A DNA stretch of 15,440 bases from an uncultured Bacilli bacterium (GTDB lineage Bacteria; Bacillota_I; Bacilli_A; RF39; UBA660), in NCBI GenBank assembly GCA_934141615.1, contig CAKPCM010000023.1, positions 1-15,440 on the forward strand. The letters are read 5' to 3'. The notes below the pieces were generated by a model, which was not told the DNA's origin, did no database searches, and saw only the letters and a list, made by a program, of their open reading frames with translations. This document shows, in pieces, positions 6,801-14,386 of this stretch (the stretch's first letter is position 1; every line of letters begins with the position of its first letter). A program made the position numbers and the translations under genes.

Positions 6801-7244
6801 ATGAAGGTAATAGTTGTTGATTCCAATAAAAAGAAAAAAACAAATGGTAAAGAAATAGAATACAGACTAAATTTATTTTTAGAGTGGTTAATATATATGT
6901 TTGGTTATGCAATCGTTTTACTTATAACATCAAATTTATTTAGACCATTATACGTAGAAAACTTCTTATATGGTTTTATAGCAGCAGTATTGATATATGT
7001 TTTAAATAAAACTGTAAAACCGTTTTTAGTTACGCTTTCTCTGCCACTTATTGGAATGTCACTTGGCTTATTTTACTTTGTGATAAACGTAGTTATACTT
7101 CTTTTAGTAAGTTTGGTTTTAGGTAAGCATTTTTACCTAACAGGCTTTTTTTCTCCGTTTATTGTATCAATATTTATAAGCGTTATGAATGTTATTATGG
7201 AGAATTTGATAATAAAACCATTGATAGAAAGGTGTAAGAGATAA
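6801..7244 (+). CDS. YvlD-like four-helix membrane protein (phage holin 4 family)
   Basis: This 147-residue integral membrane protein matches the family named phage holin superfamily IV, which contains Bacillus YvlD. It has about four hydrophobic helices (28-46, 54-72, 84-107, 114-135) and the recognisable core NKTVKPFLVTLSLPL followed by a Gly-rich, Leu/Phe-rich third helix and a GFF turn. Despite the family name, most chromosomal members are not lysis proteins; in B. subtilis yvlD lies in a cell-envelope-stress-responsive cluster near hprK and lgt. Here it is one base upstream of lgt, so the two are surely cotranscribed. ATG 6801 follows GGTGAT (6792-6797). The N-terminal 20 residues are unusually Lys-rich. 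The exact function is unknown. Confidence 0.8.
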   Translation: MKVIVVDSNKKKKTNGKEIEYRLNLFLEWLIYMFGYAIVLLITSNLFRPLYVENFLYGFIAAVLIYVLNKTVKPFLVTLSLPLIGMSLGLFYFVINVVILLLVSLVLGKHFYLTGFFSPFIVSIFISVMNVIMENLIIKPLIERCKR

Positions 7245-7245
7245 T

Positions 7246-8055
7246 ATGAATCCAGTTGCAATTAGTTTAGGACCACTTACTATTACGTGGTATTCTATAT
7301 GTATATTATTAGGAGTTATTTTAGCGGGTATTGTTATTAATAACGAAGCTAAAAAATATAATATTCCAACAAGTTTTGTTACGAATTTAATATTTTGGTG
7401 CGTAATATTTGGACTTTTGGGCGCTAGAATATACTATGTGTTATTTAATTTAGATTATTATAGTGCATCCCCAATAGAAATAGTTAAGATATGGAATGGT
7501 GGACTTGCTATTCATGGTGGAATAATCGCAGGTTTAATAACATTAATTGTATATTGTAAGAAATATGGTGTTGATATTCTAAAGATGATTGATATATCAG
7601 TTCCAGGTCTTATCTTGGCTCAAGGAATTGGAAGATGGGGTAACTTCTTTAATGGTGAGGCTCATGGTGGTATTGTGTCTCGTGCGTTTTTGGAAAACTT
7701 ACATTTACCAAAATTTATAATAGATGGGATGCACATAGGTGCACATTACTATCATCCAACGTTTCTTTATGAATCAGTCTTTTGCATACTATGTTTCTTC
7801 ATCTTGTATGGATTTAGAAGTATGAAAAACACAAAATTAGGAAATACAACAGCGTTGTACTTAATTTTATACGGAACAATAAGGTTCTTTGTTGAATCTT
7901 TTAGAACGGATAGTTTAATGCTAGGTTCAATAAAAATGGCTCAATTGGTTTCTATTTTAATGATAATAGGTGGCATTATTATGTTTATAATAACCAAACT
8001 TAAATGTAAAAATTATGATGACGTAGGGGCGAGGGAAAATGAAATCAAATGTTAA
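7246..8055 (+). CDS. lgt: Prolipoprotein diacylglyceryl transferase (Lgt)
   Basis: Lgt is the membrane enzyme that attaches diacylglycerol from phosphatidylglycerol to the lipobox cysteine of prolipoproteins, the first step of lipoprotein maturation. The 269-residue protein has the family's hallmarks: several membrane helices, the HGG motif (90-92), the signature GRWGNFFNGE (129-138) containing the essential Arg, HPTFLYES (170-177), and late Arg residues in RFFVESFR (213-220). The length is usual. ATG 7246 is one base after the yvlD-like stop, and AAAGGTG (7228-7234) lies upstream. The 3' end overlaps trxB by 17 bases, so translation of the two is probably coupled. In Bacilli hprK normally sits directly before lgt; here it is absent. 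The assignment is certain. Confidence 0.97.
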   Translation: MNPVAISLGPLTITWYSICILLGVILAGIVINNEAKKYNIPTSFVTNLIFWCVIFGLLGARIYYVLFNLDYYSASPIEIVKIWNGGLAIHGGIIAGLITLIVYCKKYGVDILKMIDISVPGLILAQGIGRWGNFFNGEAHGGIVSRAFLENLHLPKFIIDGMHIGAHYYHPTFLYESVFCILCFFILYGFRSMKNTKLGNTTALYLILYGTIRFFVESFRTDSLMLGSIKMAQLVSILMIIGGIIMFIITKLKCKNYDDVGARENEIKC

Positions 8056-8941
8056 TTATGACGTAATTATAATAGGAGCAGGTCCAGCAGGTATGGCTGC
8101 TTCTATTTACTTAAAAAGAGCGGGCATATCACCACTTATTTTAGAAGCTAAGGCACCAGGTGGTACTTTAAATGAAATATATAAATTGCAAAATTATCCA
8201 GGATACACAGAAGAAGATGGAACAACCCTTGCATTTAGAATGTACTCTCAGGTTGAAAAGCTAGAGATTATGCTTAAAACAGAAAAGGTAATTAATATAG
8301 AAAAAGAAGAAAACTTATACAAAGTAATATGTGAAAATAACAATTATTATGCGAAATATATATTAATTACATCTGGTAAAACTCCTAGAAAATTAATATG
8401 TAAGAATTCAGATAAGTATGAAGGAAAAGGAATATCATACTGCACTATATGTGATGGCGCTTTATATAAGAATAAAACTGTAATAGTTTTAGGTGGTGGT
8501 AATACTGCTATGGAGTCCGCTAAATATATGAGTAATATTGCAAATAAAATATACATAGTTAATAGATTACCTTTAAGAGCAGATTTAAAAGAACAAGAAA
8601 TAATTAAAGATGAAAAAGTGGAAGTCATATTAAATGCCACTATAAAAGAGGTAATAGGCGATGAAAATCATATTACAGAAGTTATTTTAAATGATGATAG
8701 AAAAATAAAGGCTGATGCTATATTTGTATGCATAGGAAAAGAATTATCTAGCGCATATTATCAAAATTTAAATATAAAAACAGATAATTTAGGAATAATA
8801 GTGGATAAAGATATGAAAACAAGTAACCCATCTATTTATGCAGCAGGAGATGTTATAAGCAAAAGTTTATATCAAGTTGTAACAGCAACAGGTGAAGGTG
8901 CACTTGCAGCAAGTTCTATAATTAAGAGTTTAAAAAAATAA
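8039..8941 (+). CDS. trxB: Thioredoxin reductase (TrxB-type)
   Basis: This FAD-dependent reductase passes electrons to thioredoxin. The 300-residue protein has the FAD-binding GAGPAG (13-18), the redox-active CTIC disulfide (Cys135, Cys138) followed by DG, a second nucleotide-binding loop GGGNTA (152-157) and the C-terminal FAD motif AAGD (268-271). Two points differ from standard TrxB. The HRRxxxR segment that holds the NADPH 2'-phosphate reads VNRLPLR (174-180), so the His and first Arg are changed, and the loop has GGGNTA instead of the usual GGGDSA. This may mean altered cofactor preference (inference). ATG 8039 lies within the end of lgt after GAGGG (8031-8035). It is the last gene of yvlD-lgt-trxB, closed by a terminator. 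A related flavoprotein with another electron donor is possible. Confidence 0.88.
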   Translation: MKSNVNYDVIIIGAGPAGMAASIYLKRAGISPLILEAKAPGGTLNEIYKLQNYPGYTEEDGTTLAFRMYSQVEKLEIMLKTEKVINIEKEENLYKVICENNNYYAKYILITSGKTPRKLICKNSDKYEGKGISYCTICDGALYKNKTVIVLGGGNTAMESAKYMSNIANKIYIVNRLPLRADLKEQEIIKDEKVEVILNATIKEVIGDENHITEVILNDDRKIKADAIFVCIGKELSSAYYQNLNIKTDNLGIIVDKDMKTSNPSIYAAGDVISKSLYQVVTATGEGALAASSIIKSLKK

Positions 8942-8971
8942 AAGTCTAATATGAGAAATTTAGACTTTTTT
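8940..8971 (+). terminator. Rho-independent terminator after trxB
   Basis: AAAAGTCTAA (8940-8949) pairs perfectly with TTAGACTTTT (8960-8969) around a ten-base loop and runs into more T. It overlaps the trxB stop codon and ends the yvlD-lgt-trxB unit. Confidence 0.85.
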
Positions 8972-9004
8972 ATATAAATAAATTATCAAAAACACCTGGA
9001 TATG

Positions 9005-9033
9005 TTGAAAAAGAAATCTTTATCTGATATAAT
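9005..9033 (+). promoter_or_regulatory. Promoter of whiA
   Basis: TTGAAA (9005-9010), 17 bases, then TATAAT (9028-9033) preceded by TGA: a near-consensus SigA promoter with extended -10. It lies inside the longer open frame that begins at 9002. This is strong support for the whiA start at 9059 and gives a leader of about 19 bases. Confidence 0.85.
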
Positions 9034-9058
9034 CATACTAGTTAAGGATGGTGGTAAA

Positions 9059-9991
9059 ATGACATTCTCAAGTAAAATAAAAAAAGAAATAAGCACAACA
9101 GAATGTACTAGGGCTGAGTATTTATCAGAGTTATCTGGTATCATTAGAACTAGTGCAGAAATTAAGATATATAACATAAAGATACAAACTGAAAATAAGT
9201 TTGTTGCAAACCGTATTTTTGGACTTTTTAAAATCTTATATGATATTAACCTTAACATATCATTAAGAAAGAATTATAACTTTAAGAAAAACGAAATATA
9301 TGTTCTTGAACTTAAAAAAGACACATTAAAAGTGCTTAGAGATTTAGGAATAGTAAGTGAGAAGAATGAGCTTCTTAGAATACCTAGCGAGTCTTTATTA
9401 TCGGATGAAGAATTAAGAAGGGCATATTTAAGAGGAGTATTTTTAGTATCAGGAAGTTTAAATGATCCAAAAACTTCAAGATATCATTTGGAATTTTTAA
9501 TAAATGATACCGAGTATGCTAATTTTTTAAACAAACTTTTAAATGACAACAACTTAAATAGTAAGATACTTCATCGTAAAAAAGGTTATATGATATACAT
9601 AAAAGAAGCCGAGAAAATAAGTGATTTTCTAAGGCTTATAAGAGCTTATAACGGGGTTATGTACTATGAAGAAATAAGGGTATACCGTGAAAAAATAAAT
9701 ATGACTAACCGTCTTAATAATTGCGAGCAAGCAAACGTAGAAAAGATGGTTGCAACGTCAAATAAACTTATTAAAGAGATAAATTATATAAAAGAAAAAG
9801 ATATGTTTGACTTACTCGATGACAAAATAAAGGAAAGTGCTGAGTACAGAATTAGATATCCAGAAACATCCCTTTTGGAATTAAGTAGAATAATAACTTT
9901 AGAGACAAATTCTAACGTAAGTAAATCTTGTTTAAATCATAGATTTAGAAAGATAAAAGAGTTTGCAGAAAAGATACGTAATCAAAATTAA
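9059..9991 (+). CDS. whiA: DNA-binding protein WhiA
   Basis: WhiA is a conserved Gram-positive DNA-binding protein with a LAGLIDADG homing-endonuclease-like N-terminal domain lacking nuclease activity and a C-terminal helix-turn-helix. It is a sporulation regulator in Streptomyces and affects division and chromosome segregation in B. subtilis. The 310-residue protein shows the family start MTFSSKIKKEIS, the core YLRGVFLVSGSLNDPKTSRY (123-142), NCEQANVEKMVATSN (221-235) and the C-terminal SKSCLNHRFRKIKEFA (288-303). I chose ATG 9059 rather than an upstream ATG because it gives the family N-terminus, follows GGTGGT, and the whiA promoter overlaps the upstream extension. In many Firmicutes it follows rapZ and yvcK; neither is next to it here. 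There is no clear terminator after it, so some transcription may continue into parA. Confidence 0.95.
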   Translation: MTFSSKIKKEISTTECTRAEYLSELSGIIRTSAEIKIYNIKIQTENKFVANRIFGLFKILYDINLNISLRKNYNFKKNEIYVLELKKDTLKVLRDLGIVSEKNELLRIPSESLLSDEELRRAYLRGVFLVSGSLNDPKTSRYHLEFLINDTEYANFLNKLLNDNNLNSKILHRKKGYMIYIKEAEKISDFLRLIRAYNGVMYYEEIRVYREKINMTNRLNNCEQANVEKMVATSNKLIKEINYIKEKDMFDLLDDKIKESAEYRIRYPETSLLELSRIITLETNSNVSKSCLNHRFRKIKEFAEKIRNQN

Positions 9992-10004
9992 ATATAAATA
10001 ACTC

Positions 10005-10033
10005 TTTAAAAAATATCATTTATTTGATAGAAT
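10005..10033 (+). promoter_or_regulatory. Promoter of the parA operon
   Basis: TTTAAA (10005-10010), 17 bases and TAGAAT (10028-10033) preceded by TGA form a fair promoter with extended -10. It overlaps an in-frame ATG at 10032, which therefore cannot be the main start; the leader to GTG 10080 is about 40 bases. Confidence 0.65.
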
Positions 10034-10079
10034 GGTATTGTTAAAGATAATAAAAGAAAGTAAGAAAGAAGTGAGGCAA

Positions 10080-10877
10080 GTGGGAAGAGTAATAGCATTA
10101 GTAAATCAAAAAGGTGGTGTAGGTAAAACCACTACAAGTATTAATTTAGCAGCTTCACTAGGGGTTCAGAATAAAAAAGTATTACTTATTGACTTAGACC
10201 CACAAGGAAACGCATCAACTGGTGTTGGCATAAATAAAGGTGATGTTGATAAGAGTATATATGATTTATTATTAGGTAGATGTACTACCAATCAAGCAAT
10301 TATTAAAACAAATTTTAAAAACTTAAGCATAATACCTGCAACAATTAATTTAGCAGGTGCAGATATTGAATTAATTGAAAAGGCAAAGCAAGATCCATCG
10401 TTTCAAAAGAACATGCAGCTTCGTCTAGCATTAGATCCTATAAGAGATTTATATGATTTTATTATAATTGATTGTCCACCATCTTTAGGGCTTTTAACAA
10501 CAAATGCACTTACGGCATCAAACTCAGTATTAATTCCTGTTCAGTGTGAGTTCTTCGCACTAGAGGGAATTATGCAATTATTAAATTCAATAATGCTTGC
10601 ACAAAAGAAGTTAAATCCTGGTCTAGAAATAGAAGGGGTACTTTTAACAATGCTTGATTCTAGAACTAACTTAGGATTAGAAGTAGTAGAAGAGATAAGA
10701 GGTTTCTTTAAGGAAAGAGTATATAATACTTTAATTCCTAGATTAATAAGATTGACTGAGGCACCATCACATGGAAAACCAATCGTTGCATATGATCCAA
10801 TGAGTCGTGGTACCGAAGCATACCTTAATTTAGCAAAGGAGGTAATCGAACAAGATGAAAGAAGAAACAAACAGTAA
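10080..10877 (+). CDS. parA: Chromosome-partitioning ATPase ParA (Soj)
   Basis: ParA/Soj is a Walker-type ATPase that binds DNA non-specifically in its ATP form and works with ParB at parS to segregate the origin; in B. subtilis Soj also controls DnaA. The 265-residue protein has the deviant Walker A KGGVGKTT (11-18), the A' motif DLDPQGNAS (38-46) and the Walker B DCPP (131-134), all typical of chromosomal ParA. I chose GTG 10080, which gives MGRVIALVNQKGG as in other Soj proteins and follows GAGG (10073-10076) at a short distance. The frame is open upstream to ATG 10032, but that lies in the promoter. A GTG at 10071 is a second option. The gene overlaps parB by 23 bases. The assignment is firm; the start is fairly firm. 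Confidence 0.95.
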   Translation: MGRVIALVNQKGGVGKTTTSINLAASLGVQNKKVLLIDLDPQGNASTGVGINKGDVDKSIYDLLLGRCTTNQAIIKTNFKNLSIIPATINLAGADIELIEKAKQDPSFQKNMQLRLALDPIRDLYDFIIIDCPPSLGLLTTNALTASNSVLIPVQCEFFALEGIMQLLNSIMLAQKKLNPGLEIEGVLLTMLDSRTNLGLEVVEEIRGFFKERVYNTLIPRLIRLTEAPSHGKPIVAYDPMSRGTEAYLNLAKEVIEQDERRNKQ

Positions 10878-11745
10878 AAGAAGAGCACTTGGAATGGGGC
10901 TAGAGCAATTATTTAACTCAGAAATGCTTGATTTTGACCAAGTGGAAGAAAAAATAGTAGAGGAAACTCCGAAAGATGAAATAGTAGAAATACCTATTAG
11001 TGAGCTTATGAGTAACCCTTATCAGCCAAGAAAGATTTTTGATGAGGAATCTTTAAAAGAACTTGCTGATTCAATCAAAGAACATGGTGTATTTCAACCT
11101 ATCATAGTAAAAAAATCAGTTAAAGGATATAACATAATTGCAGGAGAAAGAAGAACAAAAGCATCAGAACTTGCTGGTTTAAAAACTGTGCCTGCAATTG
11201 TAAGAGATTTTTCTGATGAAGAAATGATGCAAGTTGCATTACTAGAAAACTTACAAAGAGAAGATTTATCCGCAATAGAAGAGGCTAAAGCATATAAATC
11301 AATAATTGAATCACTTAGATTAACTCAAGATGAACTAGCTAAAAGGCTTGGTAAATCAAGAAGTCATATAACTAACATGCTTGGATTACTTAGATTACCT
11401 TTAAGTGTTCAAGATATGGTTTTATATGGAAAAATCTCAATGGGACACGCAAGAGTATTAAGTAAATTAGAAAATAGTGAACAAATAGAAGATCTTGCAA
11501 ATAAAGTTATAAGTGAAAACCTAAGTGTAAGAGATTTAGAGGCTCTAGCAGATGAAAGAACATATGCGAGAACTGCTCCTGCATCAAAACCTAAAAAGTC
11601 TAAAGAATACAAATACGTAGAAGATGCAATGAAGGAAAAGCTTGGAACTAAAGTAGCAATATCAGGAAACAAAATAAAGATTTCATTTGTTACCAAAGAA
11701 GATTTAAATCGTATATTAGAAATCTTAAACATAGAAGTAGAATAG
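10855..11745 (+). CDS. parB: Chromosome-partitioning protein ParB (Spo0J)
   Basis: ParB binds parS, hydrolyses CTP, slides along DNA as a clamp and loads SMC for origin segregation. The 296-residue protein has the family N-terminus with RRALGMGLEQLF (9-20, the ParA-contacting region), box I NPYQPRK (54-60), the CTP-binding GERR motif (97-100), ENLQREDL (131-138), a parS-reading helix-turn-helix (about 157-180, LTQDELAKRLGKSRSHITNM) and a C-terminal dimerisation region (after about 235). The sequence groups with Spo0J rather than clearly with the paralogue Noc; this is a judgement from the RRALGMGLEQLF start and the adjacency to parA. ATG 10855 lies 12 bases after AAAGGAGG (10835-10842) within parA. 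Its stop TAG overlaps the binding site of the next gene. No parS site was recognised in the window by eye. Confidence 0.95.
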   Translation: MKEETNSKRRALGMGLEQLFNSEMLDFDQVEEKIVEETPKDEIVEIPISELMSNPYQPRKIFDEESLKELADSIKEHGVFQPIIVKKSVKGYNIIAGERRTKASELAGLKTVPAIVRDFSDEEMMQVALLENLQREDLSAIEEAKAYKSIIESLRLTQDELAKRLGKSRSHITNMLGLLRLPLSVQDMVLYGKISMGHARVLSKLENSEQIEDLANKVISENLSVRDLEALADERTYARTAPASKPKKSKEYKYVEDAMKEKLGTKVAISGNKIKISFVTKEDLNRILEILNIEVE

Positions 11746-11755
11746 GAGAATAATT

Positions 11756-12562
11756 ATGAAAATCTTTGGATTAACAATCGCAAAAGAAATATATATGACT
11801 GTAATTATAATAGCAGTAGCATTCTTTTTAGAAAAAGTCTTAAAGATGATGGTAAAAAAGACCTTTAATCCGTCTAAAAAGCATAAAAAGTTTGACTCTA
11901 GAAGGGTAAGTACCATAAGAAGTTTACTTTGCAGTATAATTAAGTATGTAATTTGGATATTTGCAGTACTTTCTTTATTAAGTGTTTACGGAGTAAATAC
12001 AGCAGCCTTAGTAACAGGACTTGGGGTTGCCAGTTTAGTTATTGGTCTAGCATTCCAAGATATCTTAAAGGATGTTTTAGCAGGAACTACAATTCTTTTT
12101 GAAAACTGGTATGCAGTAGGAGATTTAGTTAAGATAGATTCTTTTACTGGAACGGTATTATCAGTGGGACTTAAGTCTACTAGAATACAAGCTTATAGTG
12201 GTGAAATAAAAATAATACCAAACAGAAACATAAATGAAGTAGTTAATTATAGTTTGGATAAAACACTTGCAGTAGTTGACTTATCAGTATGTTATGAGGC
12301 TAATTTAGATAAAGTAGAAAAAATACTTAAACTTACGTGTGCTAATATGAAAGATAAAATGCCTTTATTAACTGAAGAACCAGAGGTATGGGGTGTTGAA
12401 GAACTAGGAGACTCATCAGTCGTATTTAGAATAGTAGGTAAATGTAAGCCAACAAAGCATTTTGAAGTTCAAAGACAAATGAGAAAAGAACTTAAAAATG
12501 CTATGGATAAAAACGGAATAAAAATACCATATCCACAAATAGAGGTTCATAATGAAAAATAA
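11756..12562 (+). CDS. MscS-family mechanosensitive ion channel
   Basis: Small-conductance mechanosensitive channels open under membrane tension and release solutes during osmotic downshock. The 268-residue protein has three membrane helices (about 8-28, 57-79 and 83-115), the third being the Gly/Ala-rich pore helix with the motif GLGVASLVIGLAFQDILKD. This is followed by the beta domain with the conserved run GDLVKIDSFTGTV (122-134) and IPNRNI (154-159), then a cytoplasmic alpha-beta part. The size is that of the compact YkuT-like members. ATG 11756 is ten bases after parB, with TAGGAG (11743-11748) overlapping the parB stop. It overlaps DUF951 by 11 bases. An mscS gene between parB and DUF951 is a recurring order near the origin in Firmicutes, which supports the call. 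Confidence 0.92.
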   Translation: MKIFGLTIAKEIYMTVIIIAVAFFLEKVLKMMVKKTFNPSKKHKKFDSRRVSTIRSLLCSIIKYVIWIFAVLSLLSVYGVNTAALVTGLGVASLVIGLAFQDILKDVLAGTTILFENWYAVGDLVKIDSFTGTVLSVGLKSTRIQAYSGEIKIIPNRNINEVVNYSLDKTLAVVDLSVCYEANLDKVEKILKLTCANMKDKMPLLTEEPEVWGVEELGDSSVVFRIVGKCKPTKHFEVQRQMRKELKNAMDKNGIKIPYPQIEVHNEK

Positions 12563-12746
12563 TTATGGATTAAACAGTATAGTTCAAATGAAAAAGATGC
12601 ATCCTTGCGGTTGTGATACGTTTAAGGTAATAAGAGTTGGTGTTGATATAAAAATAGAATGCACTAACTGTGGAAGAACAATAATGCTACCAAGAGTAGA
12701 ATTTAATAAAAAGATTAAAAAGGTAATAACGGAGGCGATAGAATGA
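12552..12746 (+). CDS. DUF951 small zinc-ribbon-like protein (YyzM-like)
   Basis: This 64-residue protein is a DUF951 member like B. subtilis YyzM. It has the family core HPCGCDTFKVIRVGVDIKIE followed by CTNCGRTIMLPR. The CPC-like pair and CTNC (CX2C) suggest a zinc ribbon or a small OB-like fold; the function is unknown. ATG 12552 lies after AGAGG (12541-12545) inside the end of the mscS gene. Its TGA stop overlaps the next ATG (ATGA), so all three genes are probably translationally coupled. The TGA is directly followed by an in-frame TAA, a tandem stop. It is the only TGA stop among the genes here. Confidence 0.92.
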   Translation: MKNNYGLNSIVQMKKMHPCGCDTFKVIRVGVDIKIECTNCGRTIMLPRVEFNKKIKKVITEAIE

Positions 12747-14284
12747 TAAATCCTAAGAAATTAAAAAGATCATCTCATCCAGTAATGTTCTTTATTTATA
12801 TGTCACTATTAGTTATCATTATAAGTGCTATTGCAAGTGCTTTAAACTTTCAGGTAACATATGATCAATTAACAACAATAGCAGGAGAAGTTGAATCTAA
12901 AACAACGGCGGTAAATTCGCTACTTAGCCTAGATGGAATAAAGTTTATTATGACATCTGCTTATGATAATTTAATTAACTTCGTTCCATTTGGTTCAATG
13001 TTAATAGCATCAATAGCTTTTGGTATAGCGCTTAAGTCTGGTTTCTTAAAGACTTTGTGCAATAAAATAAATAAGAAATTTCCAAAGTTTTTGATTATAT
13101 TCATATTCTCATTGATTTGTATATTAGCGAGTGTTGATAGTAATTTTGGATACGTTTTATTGCTTCCGTTTGGAGCAGTTCTATTTATGTCTATGAATAG
13201 AAATCCAATAGGAGGTCTTGCTCTTTCATTTGCATCAATAGCAGCAGGACACGGAGCAGGCTTATTTATAACGGCACTTGATTATAACTTAACCAGTTAT
13301 ACTGAAGCATCTGCAAAATTGATGGATACAGAGTATAGCGTATTACAAAGTAGTAACCTAATATTTATAATAGTTGCAGCATTATTTATTGCAGCAATAT
13401 GTACGTTTATAACAGAAAAGATAGTATCTAGAAAATTAGGTAGAAATCAAATAGAAGAAGACGAGGAATTAGTACTTGAAGATACAAAAGAAAAGAAAGG
13501 TCTTCTAGCAGCATTAGTAGCTACAATAGTATGTTTAATTCCTATTATATTAATGTTAATACCAGTAAGTGGTAATAGTTTCTTAGGTTTATTATTAGAT
13601 AAATCCCAAGATGTATATTCCAAGATGTTATTTTCATCAGATGCACTTTTGATGACTAACATGGTAGGTATAATTTCATTTATATTTGCACTTCAAGGAT
13701 TTGTATTTGGTGTTGTAACAGGCACAATAAGAAAAATCAGAGATATGGTTAATTTCTCTACTGATTATTTAAAAACAGTAGGGGGAATATTCGTATTAAT
13801 ATTCTTTGCAGCACAATTAAATGCACTTGTTACAGAGTCGAATATTGGTGTTGTTGTAACAGGCTGGTTATCTAACCTTATTGCAACATCTAACTTCTCA
13901 TTTATACCACTTGTACTTTTAATATTTGTATTTGCTGGTGTATCTAATATATTATTACCTGGTTCAATAGCTAAATGGTCTATTTTAGCTCCTAACATAA
14001 TGCCAACTGTTATGAAGGCTAATATATCACCAGAGTTTGCTCAATTAGTATTTAGAGCGGGTGAATCAGTAACAAATGTAATAACTCCATTATTTACTTA
14101 TTTTGTAATATTTATTGGATTTATTGAAGTATTTACTAAAAATAAGAATGAATTTAGTATAAAAGGATGTTATAGAGCAGTACTTCCATACTTCTTAGGA
14201 ATAGGATTGATATGGTTACTTATGATTATATGTTGGTATGTAATAGGATTACCAATAGGTCCTGGAGTATATCCTGGATTATAA
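12743..14284 (+). CDS. AbgT-family transporter
   Basis: This 513-residue polytopic membrane protein belongs to the AbgT family (E. coli AbgT imports p-aminobenzoyl-glutamate; Neisseria MtrF and relatives are proposed sulfonamide and antibiotic exporters). The family signs are the HP start (12-13), the stretch from SVDSNFGYVLLLPFGA (130-145) to RNPIGGLALSFASIAAGHGA (153-172), and the late AGESVTNVITPLFTYF. About eleven hydrophobic segments can be seen; one loop near 222-250 is rich in Glu and Asp. ATG 12743 overlaps DUF951 by four bases and follows GGAGG (12731-12735). It is the last gene of the parA operon before a strong terminator. The substrate is not known; folate-related or peptide-like anions are the usual guesses. 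Membership of a neighbouring transporter family such as YfcC is a lesser alternative. Confidence 0.85.
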   Translation: MINPKKLKRSSHPVMFFIYMSLLVIIISAIASALNFQVTYDQLTTIAGEVESKTTAVNSLLSLDGIKFIMTSAYDNLINFVPFGSMLIASIAFGIALKSGFLKTLCNKINKKFPKFLIIFIFSLICILASVDSNFGYVLLLPFGAVLFMSMNRNPIGGLALSFASIAAGHGAGLFITALDYNLTSYTEASAKLMDTEYSVLQSSNLIFIIVAALFIAAICTFITEKIVSRKLGRNQIEEDEELVLEDTKEKKGLLAALVATIVCLIPIILMLIPVSGNSFLGLLLDKSQDVYSKMLFSSDALLMTNMVGIISFIFALQGFVFGVVTGTIRKIRDMVNFSTDYLKTVGGIFVLIFFAAQLNALVTESNIGVVVTGWLSNLIATSNFSFIPLVLLIFVFAGVSNILLPGSIAKWSILAPNIMPTVMKANISPEFAQLVFRAGESVTNVITPLFTYFVIFIGFIEVFTKNKNEFSIKGCYRAVLPYFLGIGLIWLLMIICWYVIGLPIGPGVYPGL

Positions 14285-14312
14285 AGTAAAGACTTTAACT
14301 CTTTACTTTTTT
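14283..14312 (+). terminator. Rho-independent terminator of the parA operon
   Basis: AAAGTAAAGA (14283-14292) pairs perfectly with TCTTTACTTT (14300-14309) across a seven-base loop, followed by TTT. It starts within the stop codon of the AbgT-family gene. Confidence 0.87.
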
Positions 14313-14336
14313 CTTTACATAGAAAACTTATTTTAT

Positions 14337-14364
14337 TTGAATAAATGGTTAAATTATATATAAT
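14337..14364 (+). promoter_or_regulatory. Promoter of the last gene
   Basis: TTGAAT (14337-14342), 16 bases, and TATAAT (14359-14364). It overlaps the upstream in-frame ATG at 14345, which supports the start at 14387. The leader would be about 16 bases. Confidence 0.65.
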
Positions 14365-14386
14365 TGAAAGTAAGAAGGTGCATATT

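Noticed and set aside
6801..7244. Holin or lysis function and a prophage reading of the yvlD-like gene
   Set aside because: The family name is historical. The place next to lgt matches the chromosomal yvlD neighbourhood, and no endolysin or phage genes are adjacent.
9002..9058. Upstream extension of whiA starting at ATG 9002
   Set aside because: The extension overlaps a near-consensus promoter (9005-9033), lacks a binding site and is not part of the WhiA family start.
10032..10079. Upstream extension of parA starting at ATG 10032
   Set aside because: The ATG lies within the -10 element, and ParA proteins begin close to the residues encoded from 10080.
10080..11745. parS site expected near parA-parB
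   Set aside because: No sequence close to the 16-base parS consensus was noticed by eye. A computed scan allowing two mismatches would be needed to be sure.
12744..12749. Possible TGA-to-tryptophan recoding, because DUF951 ends TGA TAA
   Set aside because: None of the long genes contains an in-frame TGA and tryptophans are encoded by TGG. In an AT-rich genome with recoding, TGA would be frequent.
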